Part shown: piece after piece, positions 18,401 to 25,079 of the stretch | How the letters are laid out: every line of letters starts with the position of its first letter | Numbering within the stretch: position 1 is the first letter of the stretch | Source: an uncultured Roseovarius sp. | GTDB lineage: Bacteria > Pseudomonadota > Alphaproteobacteria > Rhodobacterales > Rhodobacteraceae | DNA length: 64,000 nt | Direction: 5' to 3' | Assembly: GCA_947497295.1 (NCBI GenBank) | Contig: CANMFU010000002.1 | Location: 62,001-126,000, forward strand | Notes under the pieces: generated by a model | Databases searched by the model: none | Seen by the model: only the letters and a program-made list of their open reading frames with translations | What the model was told of the DNA's origin: nothing | Program-made: the position numbers and the translations under genes

Positions 18401-18801
18401 ACGCGCCGTGGCATGCGCCAAGATTCGGTGGCGGCTGGAATCTCGGACTTCACACATTCCGGGCAAACACGGACGCGGGCGCGCTGAAAGCTCTGGAGAG
18501 AGGCAAATTCATCCCGCAGACGAAAATGGCCCTTGCCAAGATGACGGACTGACACCCGGCCTAATGCCGTCGCATCGCAGCCTGCCAGTTGTGCCAACTG
18601 CTCGATGGCGACCTTCTCGCCACGGAAGAGCGGGTCGACCGGGAAGGCTATGTCGCCGCAGAACCGCCGCATGGAGCGGGCGCCATTCCTGGCCGCGAGC
18701 CGCGACAGCAAGGAGGATGCAGGCTCGAACGCCGCATGTGCCACTGTCAATGGCAGAGGCGGAAAATTCGCTCCGGGCGTGGCTGGGAGGCTCTTGGCCA
18801 A
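15409..18801 (-). CDS. tniA: TniQ-TniA fusion: DD35E transposase with an N-terminal TniQ module
   Basis: 1130 aa, about twice the length of ordinary TniA. Residues 1-480 look like a whole TniQ protein: SLLSRLAARNG at 30-40, zinc set C113-x2-C116 and C144-x2-H147, and an excisionase-like HTH at 407-440 (LSVSEAARRLRVTVKTVGYLVQHGML). From about 530 on it is a Mu/TniA-type transposase: HTH_Tnp_Mu-like region 580-680, DDE core with D703 (RIEMDEWQIDL), D796 (VVVDNGAAF) and E832 (GRIERIFRTFG), spacing DD35E, then a Mu-C-like beta barrel near 925-985 and a C-terminal tail. The frame is open throughout with no sign of a frameshift. First gene of the operon, 101 bp inside the inner transposon end. The fusion is seen directly; that it links target choice to strand transfer in one chain is inference. 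Confidence 0.9.
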   Translation of the reverse strand: MAKSLPATPGANFPPLPLTVAHAAFEPASSLLSRLAARNGARSMRRFCGDIAFPVDPLFRGEKVAIEQLAQLAGCDATALGRVSVRHLGKGHFRLRDEFASLQSFQRARVRVCPECVKSEIPAATESWRMPRRVQWKFSSIRSCSDHGCMLVCLPAEKFYKDAKDFAAQLRKYHGWILGQPVAQANDSAFELYLTNRILSERGERWIDRLELNVASRACEVLGMRIAKGPDAALKGHSEPEWMRYGDQGYDILKDGPAALSDCLDAMAREDGVDSRFFGRLFGPWMAWLKSRSLGDEFEPLRDVVRRHVFDNFSVRKGVLVLGVPSDGMASSNAQKSLLLKGFAKRNAEDLIYRGLAERDAGGGIIAMSFVTQQMLDAYEREKTSFRAAGCSSDDVADEANAQGGSRLSVSEAARRLRVTVKTVGYLVQHGMLSGLAASGRYRRGTTVVTANSLTQFLENFISLGELAAVIEYGYFSSAQAARRALAGTALISRMSAVEKSRIFRKKLYVNCFLEAEKNGEVSRSNDSCTSFLPDLAKRVEARILEHIRLGGDAAELGKLLSMKNPGRTSLMAWVRAWEETRDPMCFVKKSRFNGANAKRVSSQVEGIIQTAIKTYLHPNRANVPRVAEEANRLIRALNTSLVLDDQLPEQQVSERTVRRRIEDLNQFETCAAREGIAKAKNKFGPYGQGLEIEAPLQRIEMDEWQIDLLAFLEDAGVDVSEPRFDELRTGRFWICAAIDAATRVILAIKVARTPNVETALATLWLAMRNKSEISRQLGCTKDWSQHGHVFNVVVDNGAAFVNPDFKAALSDLGIGYEVLPAGVPKLRGRIERIFRTFGTMLMPFLTARTFGNPQERGDYPADQNVVHTADSIVELMVRFVVDAYHHRPHRGLEYATPADTWDRLMGLYGYSPAKSPHDLRHFLGIPLQRQLGRHGVLVCGIAYTSRDLAAFFQRRGSQQIDLRLDPEDMGHLSAWFDDAWHTIPAGLQNARGVSLSVWEATIRDLRRSNKAAARLHIEVVDAALERIKQIDDHQRAWRQIGPLTVSAKDIRRAEHESFYGLSFGAVPREAVEEHRAVGTASLTGTLSDIAASNGPASAGTPPASDGLDQPQRSDGPQPEWRFSDDGEQE

Positions 18802-18901
18802 AGGGGGCTTCCGCGATTTAATAAAGACAAGACTGGCCTGACTTTATGATCGCAAGCCCGACTGGGCAATGTCACTTTACTATCGGAGTGATCCGCCTTT
18901 T

Positions 18902-18947
18902 GGGTCAGTTATCTGTCACGAAAGTCGGTTTTGTCTGTCATCTGACA
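18902..18947 (+). repeat. Transposon right end, inner copy
   Basis: Begins GGGTCAG and ends CTGTCATCTGACA. It matches 38 of 46 positions with the outer copy at 20880-20925, including a 13-bp identical core AAAGTCGGTTTTG. Read inward it starts 5'-TGTCAG and holds repeated TGACAG motifs, as expected for TniA binding sites. It lies 101 bp upstream of the transposase start. Confidence 0.8.
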
Positions 18948-19174
18948 TTCGATGTCGAATGCCGCGCGAAAGTGACTCGACTTGCGGATTTTCTGAATCT
19001 TGTCGGAAGGTCGTGCCAAGCAATCCCGACCCAGATGCCAAGCATTTCTGACCTATACCTGAACGCCCGGAAAGAGCCCAAAGTTACGTGATGCTGCTAC
19101 GCGGCCAATGGCCGCTAAGCGGAACTTCGAAAACGGTCGCCAGCATTGCTTTGCCCCTTGCGGCTCCTCGATTG

Positions 19175-19198
19175 TAGGTATACCGACCTACCTATAAT
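19175..19198 (+). promoter_or_regulatory. TetR operator and -10 box
   Basis: Inverted repeat TAGGTA / TACCTA with 8-bp spacer (19175-19194) overlapping a consensus -10 TATAAT (19193-19198), 14 bp before the TetR start codon. The overlap suggests autorepression by the TetR protein. Confidence 0.65.
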
Positions 19199-19211
19199 CG
19201 GGAGATTCGAC

Positions 19212-19802
19212 ATGGCCCTGCCAAGTAAGACACCAAAAAGATCTGCACATGATCGCCTCATGCAAGCCGCCATGATCCTTTTCTACAACCACGGCATCAA
19301 CGGAACTGGCATAGATGCCATTGTGGAACGCGCAGGCGTGGCGAAAAAGAGCCTCTACAACAACTTTGCCTCCAAGGCTGATCTGGTGAACCAGTATCTC
19401 GAAGCACGGCATGCAGAATGGTTAGCGCTCTATGATAGGCGTGTGGCAACGGCAAAAGAGCCCGATCAACGTATCCTTGCGGTGTTCGATGCCTATCAGG
19501 ATCACGCCGAATTTGCTTACGAGCGGGGGTTTCGCGGTTGCGGTTTGTTGAACGCGGCGGCTGAACTTGAGGCCGACGATGTTGGGCGGACCGCTGTTAG
19601 GCGTCACAAGGAACAAGTCGAAAGCATTTTTGCGCAGCATCTCTCGGAACTGCTGCCCGAAGAACCCGATCGTGTGGCGGCTTTGGCCGCACAGATTGCC
19701 TTTCTGCTGGAAGGCGCGATGGCACGGGCGGGACTGGAGGGCAGCAGCGCGCGGGTGATCACAGCACGAGCGATGGTCGACGACATGTTGAAGGCGCTTT
19801 GA
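19212..19802 (+). CDS. TetR/AcrR family transcriptional regulator
   Basis: 196 aa. The N-terminal HTH is typical: HDRLMQAAMILFYNHGINGTGIDAIVERAGVAKKSLYNNFASKADLVNQYL (residues about 11-60). The remaining helical ligand domain carries ERGFRGCGLLNAAAEL, found in the YcdC/AefR-like branch that often controls small efflux genes. ATG 19212 was chosen because GGGAGA precedes it; the longer frame from 19146 would read through its own operator. It is followed 1 bp later by an EamA permease and likely represses both genes. It lies between the two transposon ends, so it is probably cargo. Confidence 0.9.
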   Translation: MALPSKTPKRSAHDRLMQAAMILFYNHGINGTGIDAIVERAGVAKKSLYNNFASKADLVNQYLEARHAEWLALYDRRVATAKEPDQRILAVFDAYQDHAEFAYERGFRGCGLLNAAAELEADDVGRTAVRRHKEQVESIFAQHLSELLPEEPDRVAALAAQIAFLLEGAMARAGLEGSSARVITARAMVDDMLKAL

Positions 19803-19803
19803 A

Positions 19804-20736
19804 ATGATGCAGGGACAAGCTTGGGGCGTGGTCGCAATACTGTTTGCGGCCGTCGTCTGGGGCACGACCGGAACGGCAGCAACATTTGCGCCCGATGTCA
19901 GTGCTGCCGCGATTGGTGCTGCCGCAATGGGGGTCGGTGGCATCGCGCAAGCGTTAGTGGCCGCACGCGGCATCGCGCGATCTCGAACTGCCCTTTGGGA
20001 TCAGCGTCGGCTTCTGGTGATTGGCGCGCTTTCGGTTGCGATTTATCCTCTGACTTTCTATGGCGCGATGCGACTGGCTGGCGTGACTGTCGGAACCGTC
20101 ATTACGATCGGGTCTGCTCCACTGCTCTCGGCGCTTATCGAATATCTGCTGGACCGAAGAAATCTGACTTTACGGTGGTCCGTCGGGGCGCTTGTCGGGC
20201 TGGTCGGCATGGTGCTGATCTGCGTTGCAGAAAATCTCTCCCACGGCGAAGTGGTTGGTGGCGACTCCGTGCCTTTGGGTGTGCTTCTGGGGCTGACTGG
20301 CGGACTAACCTATGCCCTCTATTCCTGGAGCGCGCGGAAAATGATGCTGCGAGGCACGAGGTCGTCAGTTGCGATGGGGGCCACGTTTGGCCTTGGCGGT
20401 CTGCTGCTGATGCCGGTGCTGATCGCGACGGGAGGGCCGTTTCTTGCATCTTGGACAAACGCAGCCGTAGGGATCTACATGGCAGCCGTGCCTATGTTCT
20501 TAGGCTACCTTAGCTTTGGATTTGGTCTGGCCCGTGTGGAGGCGAGTATGGCAACGGTCATCACGCTGCTGGAGCCTGTCGTCGCGGCGGTTCTGGCTGT
20601 CCTCATCGTCGGAGAGCGTTTGCCGAACCTCGGATGGATTGGCGTGGTCTTGGTTGTCGGATGCCTTGTCATCATCACGATGCCTATGTCGCTCGGCGGG
20701 CGATTCCGTGCAAAAGCTCAATTTGAGCAATCCTGA
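19804..20736 (+). CDS. DMT superfamily (EamA) transporter
   Basis: 310 aa with about ten hydrophobic helices in two EamA repeats (first half includes AIYPLTFYGAMRLAGVTVGTVITIGSAPLLSAL split over two helices; second half includes LEPVVAAVLAVLIVGERLPNLGWIGVVLV). EamA proteins export amino acids, metabolites or drugs across the inner membrane. The start lies 1 bp after the TetR stop, so the pair is cotranscribed under TetR control. The substrate cannot be read from the sequence. It is the main cargo gene between the two transposon ends. Confidence 0.9.
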   Translation: MMQGQAWGVVAILFAAVVWGTTGTAATFAPDVSAAAIGAAAMGVGGIAQALVAARGIARSRTALWDQRRLLVIGALSVAIYPLTFYGAMRLAGVTVGTVITIGSAPLLSALIEYLLDRRNLTLRWSVGALVGLVGMVLICVAENLSHGEVVGGDSVPLGVLLGLTGGLTYALYSWSARKMMLRGTRSSVAMGATFGLGGLLLMPVLIATGGPFLASWTNAAVGIYMAAVPMFLGYLSFGFGLARVEASMATVITLLEPVVAAVLAVLIVGERLPNLGWIGVVLVVGCLVIITMPMSLGGRFRAKAQFEQS

Positions 20737-20777
20737 ACGACTTCTTAGGACTGGTAAGCGGTCACTGTGAGCTGGAC

Positions 20778-20860
20778 TATGAACGGCAGAAAGGTCCGCA
20801 CACCAGTCCTTCGCGCGGATCGCGGCGAAGGTCGCCGCGCTACGCACGAACGACCGCTAG
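20778..20860 (-). repeat. Dispersed degenerate repeat, copy C (partial, inverted)
   Basis: On the minus strand it reads TGCGGACCTTTCTGCCGTTC, close to TGCGGACTTTGCTGCCGTTC of copy A (5521-5540). A G+C-rich hairpin GCGGCG-aaggt-CGCCGC lies beside it. Only this short block matches, so the assignment is tentative. Confidence 0.4.
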
Positions 20861-20879
20861 GCGTTCGCACCCGCGAGAT

Positions 20880-20925
20880 GGGTCAGCGACCTGACACAAA
20901 AGTCGGTTTTGCCTGACACCTGACA
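20880..20925 (+). repeat. Transposon right end, outer copy at the tRNA gene
   Basis: GGGTCAG ... AAAAGTCGGTTTTGCCTGACA ... CCTGACA style end, 83% identical to the inner copy and in the same orientation. Read from the terminus inward it starts TGTCAGGTGTCAGG. The terminus is followed by 9 bp and then the complement of the CCA end of tRNA-Arg. Confidence 0.8.
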
Positions 20926-20934
20926 ATGTGGTGG

Positions 20935-21011
20935 TGGCGGACCGAGGAGGATTCGAACCCCCGACCCCCTGATTCGTAGTCAGGTACTCTATCCAGCTGA
21001 GCTATCGGTCC
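20935..21011 (-). tRNA. tRNA-Arg (anticodon ACG)
   Basis: 77 nt including an encoded CCA. Acceptor stem GGACCGA / TCGGTCC, D-arm with AGCTCAGCTGGATAGAGT, anticodon stem CCTGA / TCAGG around loop CTACGAA (anticodon ACG, read as ICG after deamination), T-arm GGGGGTTCGAATCCTCC. It reads CGN Arg codons. A transposon end lies 9 bp beyond its 3' end. Confidence 0.97.
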
Positions 21012-21072
21012 ACGCGGCAGGAGTTACCGGCTGCGATTGGGCTTGGCAAGGGGGGATCGGGAAAAATTGCGC

Positions 21073-22452
21073 TTATGACAGATCACCCTTGGGTAGAACG
21101 ATCAGAAAGGTCGTGCCATCCTCTCCGCTATGCTCCAGCGTCAGGGTGCCGCCGTGGCCACGGACCAGTTCGGATGAGATTGTCAGGCCCAAGCCCGATC
21201 CGCCCTTGCTTGCACCGCCCTGGAACGGTGTGAAAAGATGTTCGCGTGCCTTTGGCGGCAAGCCAGGGCCGGTGTCGCTGATGCGGATCAAAACCGCATC
21301 GTCGGCGTCCTCCGCCTGCACTAGAATTTCGCCGGGCTTGCCGCTGGTCACGATGGCCTGGCGGGCGTTTCGCACCAGATTGGCGATGACACGGTACAGC
21401 TGTTCGGGATCAGCGCGCAGTTGGAACCCGGCGCTTACATCCTCGGAGAAGCTTATATCAGCATCCCCGGCTGACAAGCGCTCGCTGTCGATGACGTCCG
21501 TGACGATATCCAGCAGCGCAAAACGTGACAGGCGCGGTGCCGGTTCTTCGGCCTTGCCATAGGCCAGCGTCGATTCGCACAGGTTGACGGCGCGGGTGAT
21601 GGAATTAACCAGCTTGGGCGCCATCCGCGTGACCATTGGATCCTCTGACATTTCAAGCCGGTCGGTGAACAGCTGCGCGCTGGTCAGGATGTTGCGCAGA
21701 TCGTGGCTGACCTTGGCGACCGCGCCGCCAAGACCGGCCAGACGGTCCTTCTGGCGCAGGGCGCTGATCAGCTGGTTTTGCATCAGCGCCAGCGTCTCCT
21801 CGGCCTCGCGCAATTCGGTTATGGACGAGTTGGGAACCATGACACCGCGCGCGTCTTCGGGGGCGCTGGCATAGGCCTTCATCGACGTAACGACGCGACT
21901 AATGGGCCGCACAAGAAAGACCCTGACAGCGAGAAACAGCATAACCGCCGTGATGATGGAGATGACGGCAGACAATACCAGGATGCGCAGGCCATAGTCT
22001 ATCATCGCAGTCCGCAGCGTGCCCGTTTCCAACGTTACTTCGATCAGCATGCCGGCGCTGCGCACGGGCGCGCCGATAACGCGCACCACCTCGTCGCCGG
22101 GGTGCCATAATCGCAGCAGCGCGTCCCGGATCAACGTTGGCGCCCCGGGATCGCGCAGATCGTACGTCGCATCAATGGCAGATGGCAAAGGAGACGACAG
22201 CACCAGTTGGCGCGCGTCGTTGCGGCGCAGCACAACGTTGAACACGCCCGCATTCGCCAGTAGTTCCTGCTCCAACTCGGGGCTTATGTCGTCACCGGCC
22301 AGACGGGCCAGCGACGCTATCTGAGCGCGCTCCAGCTTGGACAGCAGAAAGTCCTCGCGAAAGCGCGCGATGGAGGGAACAAAGATCAGCACTTCGGCCA
22401 GCATCACGAAGATTGCAGTCAGAATCAGAAACCGGCCGGAGAGTGTATTCAA
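21073..22452 (-). CDS. Membrane sensor histidine kinase without a neighbouring regulator
   Basis: 459 aa. TM1 near 8-28 and TM2 near 158-182 enclose a periplasmic sensor of about 130 residues; a HAMP domain follows (RVFLVRPISRVVTSMKAYA). The H-box is KVSHDLRNILTSAQ near 248, the N-box NLVRNARQAI, G1 SDTGPGLPP, G2 GGSGLGLTISSELV. All catalytic motifs are intact. No response regulator gene is adjacent. It is the last gene of an operon behind the flavoprotein reductase (19-bp gap) and the TVP38 protein, so the sensed signal may concern membrane or redox state. The ligand is unknown. Confidence 0.9.
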   Translation of the reverse strand: MNTLSGRFLILTAIFVMLAEVLIFVPSIARFREDFLLSKLERAQIASLARLAGDDISPELEQELLANAGVFNVVLRRNDARQLVLSSPLPSAIDATYDLRDPGAPTLIRDALLRLWHPGDEVVRVIGAPVRSAGMLIEVTLETGTLRTAMIDYGLRILVLSAVISIITAVMLFLAVRVFLVRPISRVVTSMKAYASAPEDARGVMVPNSSITELREAEETLALMQNQLISALRQKDRLAGLGGAVAKVSHDLRNILTSAQLFTDRLEMSEDPMVTRMAPKLVNSITRAVNLCESTLAYGKAEEPAPRLSRFALLDIVTDVIDSERLSAGDADISFSEDVSAGFQLRADPEQLYRVIANLVRNARQAIVTSGKPGEILVQAEDADDAVLIRISDTGPGLPPKAREHLFTPFQGGASKGGSGLGLTISSELVRGHGGTLTLEHSGEDGTTFLIVLPKGDLS

Positions 22453-22471
22453 TCTGCCCCCCTGCCCCTTG

Positions 22472-23890
22472 CTATGGCAGCCAGCGCTGCACAGTACGTG
22501 CCGCCCGTTTTACCCATACATTATCAAACAATCGTGGACTGAAATAAGTTCCGGCGACACGCTTGTTTACTTCATTTAGTGTCGGATAGGGGGCGACCAT
22601 GGCAGCAATCTGACTCATCTTCATTTCGTTTGCCAGCGCCAAAGCCCAAAGGCCGATCAGCTCGCCTGCCTGTGCGCCGACGATGGACGCGCCAACGGGG
22701 CGGCCTCGCACGACCATTACCTTGATCAGGCCGGTCGCTTTACGCTCGGTAATGGCACGATCGTTATCCGCATATTCATGTCGGACAACCTCCAATCGGG
22801 CTCCGTACTTTGTCCGCGCCTCAGCTTCGCTTAGACCAACCTGCGCCAGTTCCGGCGCGGTGTAGGTGGCCCATGGGATGTGCGCGGTCTTTGCCTTGGC
22901 AGGCAGGCCCAATACGGCGGAGCGGATGACGACACCCGCATGATACCCTGCAACATGCGTAAATTGAAGCCCACCCGCGACGTCCCCGATCGCGTAAACG
23001 CGGCTGTTGGTGGTCTTCAGGTGCTCGTCCACTTTGATGCCGCGACTTGTCGTCTCGATAGATGCCGCCGCTAAATTCAGGCTGTCAACGTTGCTTTGAC
23101 GCCCCACTGCCATCAACAGGTGCGAGCCCTTGAAAACGCGCCCATCCTTGACCTCGACCTCGATGGCACCCGTAGCACCGCGAACCTCCGAAGCCAGCGC
23201 GTCCTGCGCGATCTCTATTCCTTCGTTGCGCAGCGCTTCCAATACAAAGGCAGCCGTTTCCGGGTCATCATTGGCCAGCGCCTTGGCGCCCTCGATCACC
23301 GTCACCTGACTGCCCAGCCGTCGATGCGCTTGGGCCATTTCCATTCCGATCGGCCCGCCCCCAACAATCAACAGATGCTCTGGTCGCTCGCGCAGATCGA
23401 AGAGCGTCTCATTCGTCAGATAAGGCACCTCGTCCAGTCCCGGAATGGGCGGAACAAGCGGGCTGGAGCCTGTCGCAATCACGATACGCCGGGCGGTGAT
23501 GACGCTGTCGCCCGCCTTCACTTCGTTCGGCGAAATGAATTCGCCAAATTCGCGGAGTACCTGCACGCCAAGCCCTTCGAACCGCTCTTGGCTATCGACC
23601 GGGGCGATGGTGGCAATTACGTCCTGCACATGCGCCATTGCGGCGGCATAATCGACATTCGGAACGACATCGGCCACGCCAAACCTGCTGGCATTGGCCT
23701 GCGCATACGCCGCATTGCCCGCTGCGATCAGCGACTTGGACGGCACGCAGCCGTAATTCAGGCAATCGCCGCCCATCTTGTGCCCTTCGAGCAGAACCAC
23801 ATGCGCGCCCATCTGCGCCGCACCCGCGGCAACCGACAACCCGGCTGAACCTGCGCCGATAACCAGAATGTCCGTCTTAATGTTTTTCAT
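22472..23890 (-). CDS. Pyridine nucleotide-disulfide oxidoreductase (mercuric-reductase-like)
   Basis: 472 aa. FAD-binding GAGSAGLSVAAGAAQMG near 11-27, the redox-active pair in GGDCLNYGCVPSK (about 41-53), NAD-binding GGGPIGMEMAQAHRRLG near 176-192, FAD contact VYAIGDVAGG, and a dimerisation domain from 340. It belongs to the dihydrolipoamide dehydrogenase/mercuric reductase family. The Cys pair proximal to the C-terminus and the NmerA domain needed for Hg(II) reduction are absent, so mercury reduction is unlikely. It lies 4 bp after a TVP38/TMEM64 gene, a pairing seen in many bacteria. The real substrate is unknown. Confidence 0.9.
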   Translation of the reverse strand: MKNIKTDILVIGAGSAGLSVAAGAAQMGAHVVLLEGHKMGGDCLNYGCVPSKSLIAAGNAAYAQANASRFGVADVVPNVDYAAAMAHVQDVIATIAPVDSQERFEGLGVQVLREFGEFISPNEVKAGDSVITARRIVIATGSSPLVPPIPGLDEVPYLTNETLFDLRERPEHLLIVGGGPIGMEMAQAHRRLGSQVTVIEGAKALANDDPETAAFVLEALRNEGIEIAQDALASEVRGATGAIEVEVKDGRVFKGSHLLMAVGRQSNVDSLNLAAASIETTSRGIKVDEHLKTTNSRVYAIGDVAGGLQFTHVAGYHAGVVIRSAVLGLPAKAKTAHIPWATYTAPELAQVGLSEAEARTKYGARLEVVRHEYADNDRAITERKATGLIKVMVVRGRPVGASIVGAQAGELIGLWALALANEMKMSQIAAMVAPYPTLNEVNKRVAGTYFSPRLFDNVWVKRAARTVQRWLP

Positions 23891-23894
23891 TGGC

Positions 23895-24626
23895 TCAAAT
23901 ACCCTTCTTCTGGCGAAACGCCTTCAATACAATCGGCAGTGCCGCAAGGGCGCTGAGGCCCAGAAGCGGCCCGATCACCTGAGGCTCCCACAACAAGCTC
24001 AGATCTGGACTACCGCCCCGGTCAAACACCTCGCCCACACCCACACCGATCCAGGTGAATACCAGCGCGCCGGGAATGATGCCCAAAACAGTTGTCAGTA
24101 CAAAATTTCGGAATTTCACCCCCACCAGCGCCGGCAGCAGGTTAGCCACAAAAAATGGCACTGCAGGCACCAGCCGCAGCAGGAACAGAACGCTTATCTC
24201 ATTGTTGTTCAGCCCCTGCTTGATGCGCTTCAGCGTGCCGTCGCCTGCATCCATTTTAGCGGCCAGCGATTGGCCCAGCCCCATTCGAGCGGCCTGAAAT
24301 ATCAGGATAGCGCCGATCGACGCGGCGCAGATATTGGCCGCAGTGCCCCACGCGATCCCGAACAGAAATCCCCCGGTGACGGACGCAACCGCCGCGCCGG
24401 GCAGGGAAAATGCGACGATCAAGATGTATATCGCGATGAAAACCGCGACCATCACCGCAAAATGCGCATCCCGGTACGCCAGCAGCGCCTCGCGATTCTC
24501 CCGCAACGTCTCAAAGCTCAGATAATCTCGCAAAGTGAACGCGCCTATGGCTGCGATCAACACAATCAGCACCAAGGGCGCGTGGCGCAGCACCGGATGC
24601 TTGCGGGTCTGGCTGGCCTTTTGCAT
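23895..24626 (-). CDS. TVP38/TMEM64 family inner-membrane protein
   Basis: 243 aa from ATG 24626, which has AAGGGA 6 nt before it. Five or six hydrophobic helices. The SNARE-associated/VTT domain is shown by FSLPGAAVASVTGGFLFG, the amphipathic region with QAARMGLGQ, and FLLRLVPAVPFFVANLLPALVGVKFRNF then GIIPGALVFTWIGVGVG. VTT proteins of the DedA/TVP38 class are now linked to lipid scrambling or transport of phospholipid carriers. First gene of the operon with the flavoprotein reductase and the sensor kinase. The longer frame to 24797 has no RBS. Confidence 0.9.
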   Translation of the reverse strand: MQKASQTRKHPVLRHAPLVLIVLIAAIGAFTLRDYLSFETLRENREALLAYRDAHFAVMVAVFIAIYILIVAFSLPGAAVASVTGGFLFGIAWGTAANICAASIGAILIFQAARMGLGQSLAAKMDAGDGTLKRIKQGLNNNEISVLFLLRLVPAVPFFVANLLPALVGVKFRNFVLTTVLGIIPGALVFTWIGVGVGEVFDRGGSPDLSLLWEPQVIGPLLGLSALAALPIVLKAFRQKKGI

Positions 24627-24815
24627 TGCGATTCCCTTTTCGATGAACGTACATCCCCTAGATGACGGCATCCCTGCCCGCTGGATAGCGGTATCACGCG
24701 GCATTGATCGACTGTGACCATTCATTCCTGCGCGCCATCTGCCCGCGCCGGTCGATTTTCTGACCTTGCGACAACGGGCATTGCGATTTTGTTGCACTAA
24801 ATGTCTGACCGGGGT

Positions 24816-24844
24816 TTGACTTGATCAAATGCGCCTACTATAGA
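24816..24844 (+). promoter_or_regulatory. Sigma-70 promoter of rpmH-rnpA
   Basis: TTGACT, 17-bp spacer, TATAGA, about 75 bp upstream of the rpmH start codon. A near-consensus alphaproteobacterial housekeeping promoter. Confidence 0.8.
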
Positions 24845-24921
24845 CCGGGCTTCGGATATACCCGGACGCTGCGCGATTCCTCGGAACCGTGCCGATCCGC
24901 ACAAAGTTTGGAGACGGAGCG

Positions 24922-25056
24922 ATGAAACGCACCTTTCAACCCTCGAACCTGGTTCGCAAGCGGCGCCACGGCTTTCGTGCGCGCATGGCCACCAAGGCCG
25001 GCCGCAAGATCCTGAACGCGCGCCGTGCGCGTGGTCGCAAGTCGCTGAGCGCATAA
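24922..25056 (+). CDS. rpmH: 50S ribosomal protein L34
   Basis: 44 aa, highly basic: [18 protein letters not shown] at the start and [12 protein letters not shown] at the end, the full length of L34. It is part of the large ribosomal subunit. GGAGACGGAGC precedes the ATG. It is followed by rnpA and yidD in the conserved order found in most bacteria. Confidence 0.98.
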
Positions 25057-25079
25057 GCGCCAGCAGGCTGGACGACGTG

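Larger units (their letters stand above)
12397..20925 (-). mobile_element. Tn7/Tn5053-like transposon region beside tRNA-Arg, with TetR/EamA cargo
   Basis: Contains a four-gene transposition operon (TniQ-TniA fusion, TniB, TniQ, small protein), two direct copies of a TGACA-terminated end at 18902-18947 and 20880-20925, and a TetR/EamA pair between them. The outer end is 9 bp from the 3' end of a tRNA-Arg gene, a common attachment niche for Tn7-like elements. The left boundary was not found; the 12397 limit is only the last recognised gene. No cas genes, CRISPR repeats or resolvase were seen. Confidence 0.7.

Noticed and set aside
19101..19120. GCGGCCA-A-TGGCCGC palindrome as a terminator
   Set aside because: Perfect 7-bp arms but a 1-nt centre that cannot form a stable loop, with no T tract and no gene ending nearby.
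12397..20925. CRISPR-associated transposon (CAST)
   Set aside because: No cas12k, cascade genes, CRISPR repeats or tracrRNA-like sequence were seen; the element has only tni genes and a TetR/EamA cargo.
22472..23890. Mercuric reductase
   Set aside because: Has the active-site Cys pair, but lacks the N-terminal heavy-metal domain and the C-terminal vicinal cysteines, and there are no other mer genes.
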